Assembly: GCA_037043235.1 (NCBI GenBank)
Contig: JAWRVZ010000054.1
Location: 1,882,001 to 1,946,000, forward strand
Direction: 5' to 3'
Length of the DNA: 64,000 bases
DNA from: Rhodeus uyekii
Taxonomy: Eukaryota; Chordata; Actinopteri; Cypriniformes; Acheilognathidae
The notes beneath the pieces were generated by a model that saw only the letters and a list, made by a program, of their open reading frames with translations, made no database searches and was not told where the DNA came from. The position numbers and the translations under genes were made by a program. Positions 13,409-24,055 of this stretch are shown piece after piece; position 1 is the stretch's first letter, and each line of letters starts with the position of its first letter.

Positions 13409-13765
13409 AAAAAACAGCTCAAGTTTATTCAGAGACTCAAGCTGGGCAAAAATATGCAGATGCTGATATTAATATGGAAATTCTGATGCTTGTAAATCAA
13501 TGAGATATTTATAACAGAACAGAAGATACTGACATAAAATGCAAATAAATATCAGTCATAAATCTATATCTGCCAAAAATGATACTCTGGATAATACAAT
13601 TTCAGTCCAGTTGAAGTTATTGAAGCCTGAAGACTTTTGCTTGATAAACGAGGCACAACTATCAATCAGACGACAGAAGGTTGTGATTTATCAGCAAATG
13701 TGGATCATGTTGATCATTTAGAGACTGTATCAAATATGATATGAACTCTATAATAGGGTTAATAT

Positions 13766-14357
13766 TTAAAGGGGTCATGACATGGATTTTTAAAATTATG
13801 TTATTATTTATTCAGTTTCAATAATAATGTTAATAATTATTTTTCCACCAAAAAAGAAAAGGATATAATATTATTATTTTCAGCATTCATTCTGACCCTG
13901 ACATGAACATCTCCTTCAAGGCCTGTCAGTGAATAGCCAGTGTTATGATGGGTTATCTTCACTCCAGAGCAAACAGCACAAACTCCCACCCGATATTAAA
14001 CACATGAGTAAGTGTTTGGAAATTAAGAAACGATTTATTTGCGGTTTGTAATGCAGCTGATCAGTTTATACGCCATCAGTCGTTATAATCTGACCGCTCA
14101 TCTGTCTCAGTGTCAGGCGCTAAGATGTTTCTGTTTGCTCACGTCCAGTGAAGGTGAATGTCTGCGGTTAAGAGATTCCAGTGCCCATGATGCCATGATG
14201 CCAGTATGACATTACAGATCCCATAATATTAGCTTGATTCAATAAACTCTGTGTTTATAATGAGGAGGATGTTTTAAGTTCAGACATTTCCAGGATATTT
14301 TATGTGTCAAAAAATCAAGGCAAATTTGATTTCTCATGTCATGATCCCTTCCATTAA
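13766..14357. mobile_element. TTAA-flanked MITE candidate
   Basis: TTAA at 13766 is followed by AGGGGTCATGACATGG. At the other end CATGTCATGATCCCTTCCA precedes TTAA at 14354. The inner termini GGGGTCATGACATG and CATGTCATGATCCC are inverted repeats at 13 of 14 positions. The 592-bp size, TTAA borders and absence of a transposase frame fit a piggyBac-type non-autonomous element. Confidence 0.55.
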
Positions 14358-14368
14358 TCTTATTAACT

Positions 14369-14516
14369 ATCTTTCCTGTAGTTCAATCAGTACAGCATTG
14401 GTGTTTACAACATCAAGGTCATGGGTTTGATCAAGAACTGATTCAATGTGTTCCTTGAATGCAATGTAAGTCGCTTTGGATAAAAGCGTCTGCCAAATCC
14501 ATACATTTAAATGTAA
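14369..14516 (+). mobile_element. tRNA-derived SINE (degenerate)
   Basis: A worn tRNA-like head (CTTTCCTGTAGTTCAATCAG, then CAAGGTCATGGGTTTGATC in the B-box position) is followed by the typical tail GTCGCTTTGGATAAAAGCG and TCTGCCAAAT. A second copy lies at 54132-54269. The B box is damaged here, so transcription by Pol III is unlikely. Confidence 0.85.
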
Positions 14517-15103
14517 AATATCCATCCAATAATTCCACCACTATTTAAAATCGATAATGTGTGTATTTTCTAGCTAAATGAGAAGCACAACAGGAAGTAC
14601 AAGGCTGAAGGTTAAGCTGCAGGAAACAGTGAGTTAAAATGTTTACAGAGACTGTCAGATTCTCATACGTAGAGCGTGCTTGTTCCAGCCTCAAAGACGC
14701 TTTTGCTTCGGATCACTAGGAACAGTTGGACAAACAGAAAACAACAAGAACAACAGCACAGCACTGAGGTAAGAATAAGATCTGACACAGGCTTTTGAAT
14801 CAAATAACTGAACATGAGGCAGGGGGTTCAGAATGCAATAAAGCCACAATAAACTTTCCACTCAAAACCCCAAGAAGCCCAAAGCATCTCAAGCACAGGT
14901 GAGTCGTCTTGCAGAGAATTCATTATGCTGTGCCGCTACTGACTATGTAGCTGAATTTAACAGCCTGTTATTTTGAACCCCCAAGGAAATCCCCAAAAGT
15001 GCTCAACTTTGCCATAAGGGTGAGAATCTGAGATGCAGTTTAAATGAGAACGGCCTCAGAGCCGGAAACCATTAGTGAGAGTCCTTGAAGCTGAGATTTC
15101 ACA
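14517..15103. other. spacer between SINE and 29-bp array
   Basis: No feature recognised; ordinary base composition with no extended open frame. Confidence 0.3.
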
Positions 15104-17287
15104 TGCGTGTCCGAGAGGAGGATCATGCTATCTGCGTGTCCGAGAGGAGGATCATGCTATCTGCGTGTGCGAGAGGAGGATCATGCTATCTGCGTGTGCG
15201 AGAGGAGGATCATGCTATCTGCGTGTGCGAGAGGAGGATCATGCTATCTGCGTGTGCGAGAGGAGGATCATGCTATCTGCGTGTGCGAGAGGAGGATCAT
15301 GCTATCTGCGTGTGCGAGAGGAGGATCATGCTATCTGCGTGTGCGAGAGGAGGATCATGCTATCTGCGTGTGCGAGAGGAGGATCATGCTTTCTGCGAGT
15401 GCGAGAGGAGGATCATGCTATCTGCGTGCTTGAGAGGAGGATCATGCTAGCTGCGTGTTTGAGAGGAGGATCATGCTATCTGCGTGTCCGAGAGGAGGAT
15501 CATGCTATCTGCGTGTGCGAGAGGAGGATCATGCTAGCTGCGTGTCCGAGAGGAGGATCATGCTATCTGCGTGCTTGAGAGGAGGATCATGCTAGCTGCG
15601 TGTTTGAGAGGAGGATCATGCTAGCTGCGTGTTTGAGAGGAGGATCATGCTATCTGCGTGTGCGAGAGGAGGATCATGCTATATGCGTGTCCGAGAGGAG
15701 GATCATGCTATCTGCGTGTGCGAGAGGAGGATCATGCTAGCTGCGTGTCCGAGAGGAGGATCATGCTATCTGCGTGCTTGAGAGGAGGATCATGCTAGCT
15801 GCGTGTTTGAGAGGAGGATCATGCTAGCTGCGTGTTTGAGAGGAGGATCATGCTATCTGCGTGTGCGAGAGGAGGATCATGCTATCTGCGTGTGCGAGAG
15901 GAGGATCATGCTATCTGCGTGTTTGAGATGAGGATCATGCTATCTGCGTGTGCGAGAGGAGGATCATGCTATCTGCGTGTTTGAGATGAGGATCATGCTA
16001 TCTGCGTGTGCGAGAGGAGGATCATGCTTTCTGCGTGTGCGAGAGGAGGATCATGCTATCTGCTTGTGCGAGAGGAGGATCATGCTATCTGCGTGTTTGA
16101 GAGGAGGATCATGCTATCTGCGTGTGCGAGAGGAGGATCATGCTATATGCGTGTGCGAGAGGAGGATCATGCTATCTGTGTGTTTGAGAGGAGGATCATG
16201 CTATCTGCGTGTGCGAGAGGAGGATCATGCTATCTGCTTGTGCGAGAGGAGGATCATGCTATCTGCGTGTTTGAGAGGAGGATCATGCTATCTGCGTGTG
16301 CGAGAGGAGGATCATGCTATATGCGTGTGCGAGAGGAGGATCATGCTATCTGTGTGTTTGAGAGGAGGATCATGCTATCTGCGTGTGCGAGAGGAGGATC
16401 ATGCTATCTGCGTGTGCGAGAGGAGGATCATGCTATCTGCGTGTGCGAGAGGAGGATCATGCTATATGCGTGTGCGAGAGGAGGATCATGCTTTCTGCGA
16501 GTGTGAGAGGAGGATCATGCTATCTGCGTGTGCGAGAGGAGGATCATGCTATCTGCGTGTGCGAGAGGAGGATCATGCTTTCTGCGTGTGCGAGAGGAGG
16601 ATCATGCTTTCTGCGTGTGCGAGAGGAGGATCATGCTTTCTGCGTGTGCGAGAGGAGGATCATGCTATCTGCGTGTGCGAGAGGAGGATCATGCTATCTG
16701 CGTGTGCGAGAGGAGGATCATGCTATCTGCGTGTGCGAGAGGAGGATCATGCTTTCTGCGTGTGCGAGAGGAGGATCATGCTTTCTGCGTGTTTGAGAGG
16801 AGGATCATGCTTTCTGCGTGTTTGAGAGGAGGATCATGCTATCTGCGTGTGCGAGAGGAGGATCATGCTATATGCGTGTGCGAGAGGAGGATCATGCTAT
16901 CTGCGTGTTTGAGAGGAGGATCATGCTTTCTGCGTGTGCGAGAGGAGGATCATGCTTTCTGCGTGTGCGAGAGGAGGATCATGCTATCTGCGTGTGCGAG
17001 AGGAGGATCATGCTATCTGCGTGTGCGAGAGGAGGATCATGCTATCTGCGTGTGCGAGATGAGGATCATGCTTTCTGCGTGTGCGAGAGGAGGATCATGC
17101 TTTCTGCGTGTGCGAGAGGAGGATCATGCTTTCTGCGTGTGCGAGAGGAGGATCATGCTTTCTGCGTGTTTGAGAGGAGGATCATGCTTTCTGCGTGTGC
17201 GAGAGGAGGATCATGCTATCTGCGTGTGCGAGAGGAGGATCATGCTATCTGCGTGTGCGAGAGGAGGATCATGCTATCTGCGTGTGC
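15104..17287. repeat. 29-bp minisatellite, about 75 copies
   Basis: Tandem unit of 29 bp built on GAGAGGAGGATCATGCTATC followed by a variable TGCGTGTGC. Variants are GTGTGC, GTGTCC, GTGTTT and GTGCTT before GAG, and CTATC, CTAGC, CTTTC and CTATA after ATG. No unit contains a stop in any plus frame. Because 29 is not a multiple of three, all three plus frames stay open for long stretches and repeat the same 29-residue peptide. Higher-order structure is visible (203-bp and 174-bp periods). I see no promoter, splice context or leader making it a gene. Confidence 0.97.
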
Positions 17288-19611
17288 AGACGACGGTGAG
17301 GCCTTGCAAACTGCAGAGAGAAAGATTTTATGGCCCGTCCAATGTTGATATTAATTCCCAAGTGTAGCGATGAGGAGCCTATAAGTTCAAGAATTTGTAG
17401 AGCTGTATCATTATGAAATTGCCCATTGGCGCTCCACATCTTAATTAAACTAATTACATCATAGTTTAATAAGCCAGACAAATTTTATGCATGCAATGCT
17501 GATCTCTTACAGCAATATTTGTGCAAATACACACAAACGCCTAGAGAAACACATTCACTGCGCTTCTTTCTTCCTTTCTTTCCTCATTTTTGGACAAAGG
17601 CTGCGTTCTTATTTGTTCAGGGATATTTCTAATCAAATATTTTATGCATGTTTCTTTAGTCACTTGAGATTCAGTGTGCATCTCTTTATAAGCCAAGCAT
17701 TTTTTACACGTCGTCACAGCTGCCATTTTAGTACAACATTCTGCATGATTCGATAAAGAGAGTCCAGTTGTGTTTCATAGTATAAAAACGCTAATCATTC
17801 ACTGATAATATCATGTCGTAAACATCATTTTGGACCAAAGTCTTTCCCTCAGTAAACGCTCTTGTGCATCAGGGCGTGTGAACATGCATTTTCTCTTTGA
17901 GTTGATTCAGTAGATGCTCTCAGCTCACAGCGCTGCGATTACACACGCTTCTGTAGAGGCCGTCACTCGGCCTTAACATCGACTCGGACAGGACCGGGAA
18001 CTGCTGAAAACACGAGCCTCACTGCCTGGGAATGAGATGTTGTTTGACTCTGTCATGGCTGACAACATGTCACTCCGAACATGAACACAGCACAACACAA
18101 CGCATACATGTGAAGGGTTTGATGCAAGCAAAGCTCAACCATCCACTCTTCTGGAATAATGCTGATTACCACAAAACTCAGTCTGAAAAATCAAAAATCG
18201 GTCTTATGCCTTATACACCTTATACACTTACGAATGAAGTGCATGTACACACACACACATGTGTATATACGGTTTCAATAGTACAGCCACAACACATAAA
18301 CAATATTCCTATTACCAATTTGGGTGAAAAAAAAACTAAGTTTCTCTGTGTAAACAGATATTTCACAGAAAATTCCAATCATAACTTCGGTGCCATGACA
18401 ACTGAATGACTAAAACCCCAAAACAAACCAGAAAATGATGATAACAACTTTAGAGCTCAAATAATACACACAGAAGAAAGTGAAGATGTAAGTACTGGTT
18501 TATATGTAATTATAAGCATCACATTTTTGTGTTTACATCCTCCAAAACTGGCTTCGCTGTAACCTGAAACTTTGCAGCAAAATTCATTCTTGTTTTGTGG
18601 TAATTGTCATCATGCCGCACATGCTGGACCTGGAAGAGAGAGCGACCGCTAATGAACGGAGAGAAGATCTCGGGATAATGAGCTGCAGTGTGTTTCCTGC
18701 CGTCCGTTGCCATATCGACCCTTATCCCAGGTCAGGGGTCAAGGGCTCTCATTTACGTCACCCTGCACTGGAATGTCACTTTGCAATGAGGATACGGGAC
18801 ATTTCCAGTATTAAAGTGCATTATAAAAGGTTTCAAGAGCTATAGATCTGCTAGAGGGAATATAAATTACTTCAGTTTGGTGTTGCTGCTATATGAGCGA
18901 CATTTATCTCCAAAACTGTCACAACTGCCGTTTGTGTGATCATAGCTCACGAGAACGTCCAGCAAAGTCCCTCCTGACCTTGAACATAATGAAATTCAGT
19001 GCCGCCTTCAATCCCAACACAAGCGAGGATCTGTGCGGCACATCCATAATTGACTCTCATGTAAATATGATATGCGTAAGTCAGATGACGCGAGAACCCA
19101 TGCTGCAATGAGATCGCACGAGATATAAAGCATCTGACTGACAGGCGTCTGGCACACACACACAGTCCAACACGAGCCCTCTGACACATAAACTCACATT
19201 AGCCAACATCACAGCGCTGTGTGAAGCCGGTCCAGCGCTCAGGACCGCAGACGCACACGCTGCTCCGGAAGGTGTTGCATTCAGCTGCCAACTCAGCTTG
19301 GCAAAACACCGAACACGCAATCCCAGAGCGCTTGCATTCAAGCAAAACATCTATGATAGCAGATGAGACCAGAGAAATGCTAAAAAAAAAGAAATATTAT
19401 GGAAAAAAGTGTCTCTTAAAAACAGATGGTCTGTTCCAGTAAATGTTCAGGCTATGTGTGTTTGTGATTAGGCTTGTTCTAAACCTTCCACTGGTTGATG
19501 GTCAGGATCACCAGCGTTTGGAGCAGAGCCTTGAGTTTCATTACACTGACCCTTCCAGCGAGATCCAAACGCTGCATGCCTGGGATTGTCTGAAGAGCAG
19601 CGGACACTCAC
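17288..19611. other. shisa6 intron or flank, no other feature seen
   Basis: Lies downstream (minus-strand sense) of shisa6 exon 2, so probably intron 2. No further shisa6 exon was identified. The segment holds a few short CA runs (for example 18248-18260). Confidence 0.4.
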
Positions 19612-19772
19612 CGTGATTGGATTTGGAGCTGTGGACGGGGGTGTAGTGGTTCTTGGAGCCAGAGCGCTGAGGAGTGTCGTCTTTGGAGGAGCTGTTCATC
19701 GCCGCAAAGTTCTCACAGTCGTACTGAGATATAGGAATCGGTCCTTGTTGTCTAAGTATATCTGCAAGGGCT
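19612..19772 (-). CDS. shisa6: shisa6 exon 2
   Basis: Internal exon of the AMPA-receptor auxiliary protein Shisa6, encoding the start of the cytoplasmic tail. The minus-strand acceptor (CCACAG|AGCC) falls after 19772 and the donor (CACG|GTGAGT) after 19612. The 161-bp exon takes up the split Arg codon left by exon 1 and continues ALADILRQQGPIPIS, the conserved juxtamembrane segment that follows the membrane span in vertebrate SHISA6. A further KNHYTPV block is also characteristic of SHISA6. It leaves one base of a codon for exon 3, which was not found in the window, so the C-terminal PDZ-binding part is missing here. The phase match with exon 1 supports a functional splice. Confidence 0.85.
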
Positions 19773-20617
19773 CTGTGGAGAGAAAGGGAGAAGCATGAGG
19801 ACGACAACCTCCAGCTGAAAGAGCCTCCAGATACTCCATACTCTAATTTGACTAGATTTGTAAAGAAATAAAGAAAGAACATCTATAAATACGTTTAATC
19901 ATCAGTGAGCCACGTTTCAAAACCGCACCTGGTAAATACAGGAAGCCTGGAGGATCTGAACTCTCAGCTGCATTAAAGTCACTCTCTTCATGTTTACCGT
20001 TAGCTGAGAAATTCAATTATTTTTGCATTCGTTACCCTGAGCTGACAGAAGAGTCAACAGCACACTTTCACAACACATGCATTTTCACTTTGTTTGTTTG
20101 CTTATTTATTCCTCCGTTCCAGTATAGACTATAAAATACAGACCAGTTTTTCACAGATATCGCTATCACCACAAGAGCAAAGGAGAATGAATACTTTGTC
20201 TTGTTTGTGTGATGTGAATCGAAAGCCCAGCATTCATATGTTATGGAGGAAGAAACAATTGTGTATTATATTATCACATTCTAAGGTTCCAATAGGCACT
20301 GATGCAACAAAACAACCATTTTTTGGTTCCCCTAAAAAACATTTAGATTGGGGAAAGTGATTTTACATTCACATCTACTATATCCAAATCACAGCACAAT
20401 TAAAATGTTCTGAATCTGCCAATCCAGCATTAAAAACCCACTGGCCAATGAACGTAGAATCTGACCAAACGAAGGGGAAAGCGAACCCTAAGCGCTCTCA
20501 CACACTGTTTGTGTGGATGTGTGACTCCATAAGGAGGAAGAAAGGCGAAGAAACTGCACAACTAAACCTAACCCTTCACAGAACTGCAGTCTCAGCACAG
20601 GAGAAGCTGCGGCTCAC
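19773..20617 (-). other. shisa6: shisa6 intron 1
   Basis: Short 845-bp intron bounded by GT (exon 1 donor, CACAG|GTGAGC) and AG (exon 2 acceptor). No other feature is evident inside it. Confidence 0.8.
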
Positions 20618-21159
20618 CTGTGGATGTTCATTTCCTGAGGAGGTTGGGTCGCTTTGTCATACGCCACTTTAGTGGAAACCCCAAGGACGATGATGAAAGC
20701 AATGACCCCGCAGGTGATGTAGACCGCGGTGTTCGTCTGGTCCATGCTCGGGTCATACGCGTCACCCGTCGGAATCGGTGAGGGGGGCACAGTTTTCACC
20801 CAGTCGGGCTTGTGGTAATTCTTGCACGTCCTCTGGTCTAACCGGTTGCCCTTAAACTGGCAGCAGAAGCGCAGGTAGCACGAGCCGCAGCAGTAGCGGT
20901 GGTCGGTGTTGTTGCACTCGAACTCCTTGTCGAACTGGCCGCTCACGTCGTAGTAACCGAGACAGGTCTCGTGCGCGAGCGCCGGCCGGACCTGCGTGAT
21001 GCGCTGCGTGGACGCGGACGGAGCGACGGTGGTTCCATTCAGTTCCTTCGGCTTCTGGGTCCGTTTGGCCGGAGGTTTGGCTCGTTTGGCGGTCAGGGTG
21101 CAGAACACGTTGAGAGGGTCCAGATAAATGAGCAGCAGCAGGAAGTGTCGTATACCCAT
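20618..21159 (-). CDS. shisa6: Shisa6, exon 1 (signal peptide, cysteine-rich ectodomain, membrane span)
   Basis: First coding exon of a type I membrane protein of the Shisa family, whose CKAMP members bind AMPA-type glutamate receptors at synapses. From the ATG at 21159 it encodes 180 full codons plus two bases. A signal peptide covers about residues 1-20 (GIRHFLLLLIYL). The cysteine-rich Shisa domain spans about 65-113 (ETCLGYYDVSGQFDKEF, then YCCGSCYLRFCC). A membrane span covers about 144-163 (AVYITCGVIAFIIVLGV), ending at EMNIHR. Sequons lie at N41 and N83. An upstream in-frame extension to 21201 starts with GTG, so I chose 21159: it is the first in-frame ATG, has a strong GCCATGG context and precedes the signal peptide. 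The GYYDVSGQ, NIHR and next-exon ALADILRQQG signatures point to Shisa6 rather than Shisa7 or Shisa9; a teleost paralogue is possible. Confidence 0.88.
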
Positions 21160-21420
21160 GGCGTTCAGGACCCGGGACAGCTCTCCGAGGCTCGGGTTCA
21201 CGCGCGCTGGTCCTCTGCGGTCCGCACGTCAGGCGCGCTGGTCCTCTGCGGTCCGCACGTCCTGCATCCCTGATGGTGTGGAGACACTGATGGAAGCCGC
21301 CATTCATTGAACTCAAACTCTGTCCCTGCTCGAGCTCTGGTCGCGTGTCACTGCGGGATTCCCGACGATCCTCGCGCTTCCCGTCTCGCTCTGGGAAGAA
21401 GAAGATCCGAACGCAATTGT
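21160..21420 (-). promoter_or_regulatory. shisa6: GC-rich 5' UTR/promoter region of shisa6
   Basis: The 260 bp upstream of the shisa6 ATG are GC- and CpG-rich, in contrast with the AT-rich sequence from 21480 onward. No TATA box is evident near the coding start. A perfect 31-bp tandem duplication lies at 21202-21263. The transcription start cannot be placed from sequence alone. Confidence 0.5.
21202..21263. repeat. 31-bp tandem duplication in shisa6 5' region
   Basis: The unit beginning GCGCGCTGGTCCTCTGCGG occurs at 21202 and again at 21233, with identical sequence through CGCACGTC. Confidence 0.9.
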
Positions 21421-21956
21421 TAGCGAATTAAACGATGAGACACTCACTCTGATCAATCTACTTCAGCTGAACGACAGCAGCCGAAATGCATCGTTTTGCT
21501 GTTATGACAGTAAAGCTTTGAAACGATTCGTTTGATGCCATTTATTATTCTGTAATCGCATTCTGTTTTTTATTTTTTAAACTGCATTGCAATCGATGAA
21601 CAAACAATAAAATCATTTTATGTGGAAAACAGCTGGAATACATTAAAAGCTATTTCGTGTTGATTTTTTCCCCCCTGTGATTTGGTTTATATATCAAATA
21701 TATATAAATGTTCTCCCTCAAATACAAAAGTATTTTATAATATCCTTACATAATGTATAAAATCTTAATAATATATAAACGGCTAACTTCATACCTGATC
21801 ATAATTATTCTCGCCCCTCATCGCTTTTATGTTTTTAACAGTGCAATGATTCCTCATCAGCGCTTACCTTGATTCTGTGTTTCTGCTGCCGATCCCAAAC
21901 ACTCTCTCCCGAATCCCGACAAACACCGGCGTCACTGTGTGCGGCTCCGGATCATT
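21421..21956. other. AT-rich upstream flank of shisa6
   Basis: No gene seen. Contains TATATAAA-rich stretches around 21690-21780 with no open frame beside them. Confidence 0.35.
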
Positions 21957-21959
21957 CCT

Positions 21960-22010
<51 letters not shown>

Positions 22011-22127
22011 TCTCTCTCTCTATCCCCCTCCCTCACCCTCTCTCTATCCCCCACCCTCACCCTCTCTCTCTATCTATCTTCCCTCTCCCCGTCTCCCTCT
22101 CTATCTTCCCTCTCCCTCTCTCTTAAT
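21957..22127. repeat. (CT)n / CCCTCTCT low-complexity tract
   Basis: Pyrimidine-only tract with a core of CT dinucleotides at 21970-22020, then CCCTCTCTATC variants. Long open frames across it are Ser/Leu/Pro repeats and are artefacts. Confidence 0.95.
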
Positions 22128-22364
22128 TTCCTCTCTACACACATCACCACACCTATTCACCAGCTTTCTTTAAGTGCCATTAGATTCAGTTGCAAAGCCT
22201 TTTTTCACATTGCATGAATTTATTTGGCCTGTGCGGAAAGCGCTGAACGAAATCTGCAAACAGAACTGAATAGATTTCCTTTCTGTGTCTGAATCCATGT
22301 CTCTCACTCCTGCACACATTCATTGATCTGAGTTCCTGCAGAATCCTGTCCTGGAGACTCCTGC

Positions 22365-22912
22365 ATATGTGTGTTCTGGATCCGCAGTGTGTTCTGGATC
22401 AGCAGTGTGTTCTGGATCCACAGTGTGTTCTGGATCAGCAGTGTGTTCTGGATCCCAAGTGTGTTCTGGATCTGCAGTGTGTTCTGGATCTGAAGTGTGT
22501 TCTGTGTTTAATCTGCAGTGTGTTCTAGATCTGCAGTGTGTTCTGGATCTGCAGTTTGTTCTGGATCCGCAGTGTGTTCTAGATCCGTAGTGTGATCTGG
22601 ATCTGCAGTGTGATCTGGATCTGCAGTGTGTTCTGGATCCGCAGTGTGTTCTGAATCTGCAGTGTGATCTGAATCTGCAGTGTGATCTGGATCTGCAGTG
22701 TGTTCTGAATCTGCAGTGTGATCTGAATCTGCAGTGTGATCTGGATCAGCAGTGTGTTCTGGATCAGCAGTGTGTTCTGGATCTGCAGTGTGTTCTGGAT
22801 CTGCAGTGTGTTCTGGATCTGCATGTGTTTTCTGTATCCCCATTGTGTTCTGGATCAGCAGTGTGTTCTGGATCTGCAGTGTGATCTGGATCCGCAGTGT
22901 GTTTTGGACTCT
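22365..22912. repeat. 18-bp minisatellite
   Basis: About 30 tandem copies of an 18-bp unit, CTGCAGTGTGTTCTGGAT, with variants (GATCC, GATCA, TGATCTG). It is period 18, so open frames on both strands encode six-residue repeats. It lies 1.2-1.75 kb upstream of the shisa6 start codon. Confidence 0.95.
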
Positions 22913-23924
22913 CAGCGAGTTGCGGGTTCAGTCTGACAGAGATCTGGGATTCAGAAGGTTCTCTCCCTGTAAGGAACAGACTGTTTTGCTCATTCTTCAC
23001 GCACCGGATCGCTTGAGTTGCAGGAATCAGAATCTGTCACGTGTTCTGCAGCTTTCCCAGGCAGGTTTTGTGAAGAGCATGTGTTGGTTTTAAGAGATGT
23101 TCAACGCTATTATGTAACTGTATTTTGAAGAGAGCTCTCACAAATTTGCTCAAAGTGTTCTTTAAATTTTGCAGCAGATTTATTCTGTCGTGTGGTTACA
23201 GACTGTGCACATTAAAACATTAAAACACAAACAGCACATTGTTATTTGATTATCCCACATCAATTAGCAGGAATGACGCTGAGAAACCAGAAATCTTTAC
23301 AATTTATAATATTTTAAGTTCATCCTACACAATCCTCTCATTATGGAGGCTGAAAGCAGTTGCTAAGTTACAGCTTCTTAGTTGTTCTTTTCTTTCTTTT
23401 TTTTACGACACCATCCATAGTTTCTCTAATGAAATATTCAAGCACTTCTTCTGAAATTTTCCCTTAGACTTTAAAAGCTATATTGAGCTTTAATTTACAC
23501 ACACTTGATTTAAGATTGCGTTCACATCACACACTGCATGTGCTGCGATGCCAGCTGTGTAAAAAGCATGTTAATGGAAAAATGAAACGCAAGAGCAGAA
23601 AATGCTATTGCATCATGACTGGAAAACATCCGCAGGGAAACATTCAGATGTGTGTGAGTGTGTGTGTGTCACTGCAGCTTCACAGCGGCGCTGGATGAGG
23701 CTCATATCAAACCAACTGTGAACCGAAATCTTGGCCAGAAAAATAGTTTTTATTACAATCACGGGAACATGAGAAATATGTATTTTTAGACCGTTAGCGA
23801 TGCTGGATTGAGAAAACGTTCAAATTGAGCGGCATGGGAATCTCGGAGAACAATTCCAGCCAAATTACTTCATGCTTGAAGGATCTGAACTTCCTTCCTC
23901 ATCGAGAGGAAAACAGCTTATAAA
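22913..23924. other. unique sequence without recognised feature
   Basis: About 1 kb between the minisatellite and the LINE block. Short frames only, none with a recognisable domain. Confidence 0.35.
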
Positions 23925-24055
23925 TCAGTCAAGTCACCTTTATTTATATAGCGTTTTTTACAATACAGATTGTTTCAAAGCAGCTTTACAGCGGTCACAG
24001 GAAAACAATATAAACAAAGTTTGTTTTGGCTGTACAGCAGACAATTATGTTATTA
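23925..24055 (-). mobile_element. LINE 3' end, antisense
   Basis: Reverse complement of the sequence at 3706-3835 (TTTATATAGCG, GCAGCTTTACAGCGGTCACA). It abuts LINE reverse-transcriptase sequence at 24056. The RT thumb and C-terminal part seen in the copy at 63.3-63.9 kb are missing here, so this copy carries an internal deletion. Confidence 0.7.

Noticed and set aside
15104..17287. CRISPR-like or coding interpretation of the 29-bp array
   Set aside because: Direct repeats of CRISPR length but without any spacers; units are contiguous. The long plus frames follow from a stop-free unit and have no start context, splice signals or non-repetitive domain.
21160..21201. Shisa6 start at 21201
   Set aside because: That codon is GTG; the first ATG is at 21159 and directly precedes the signal peptide.
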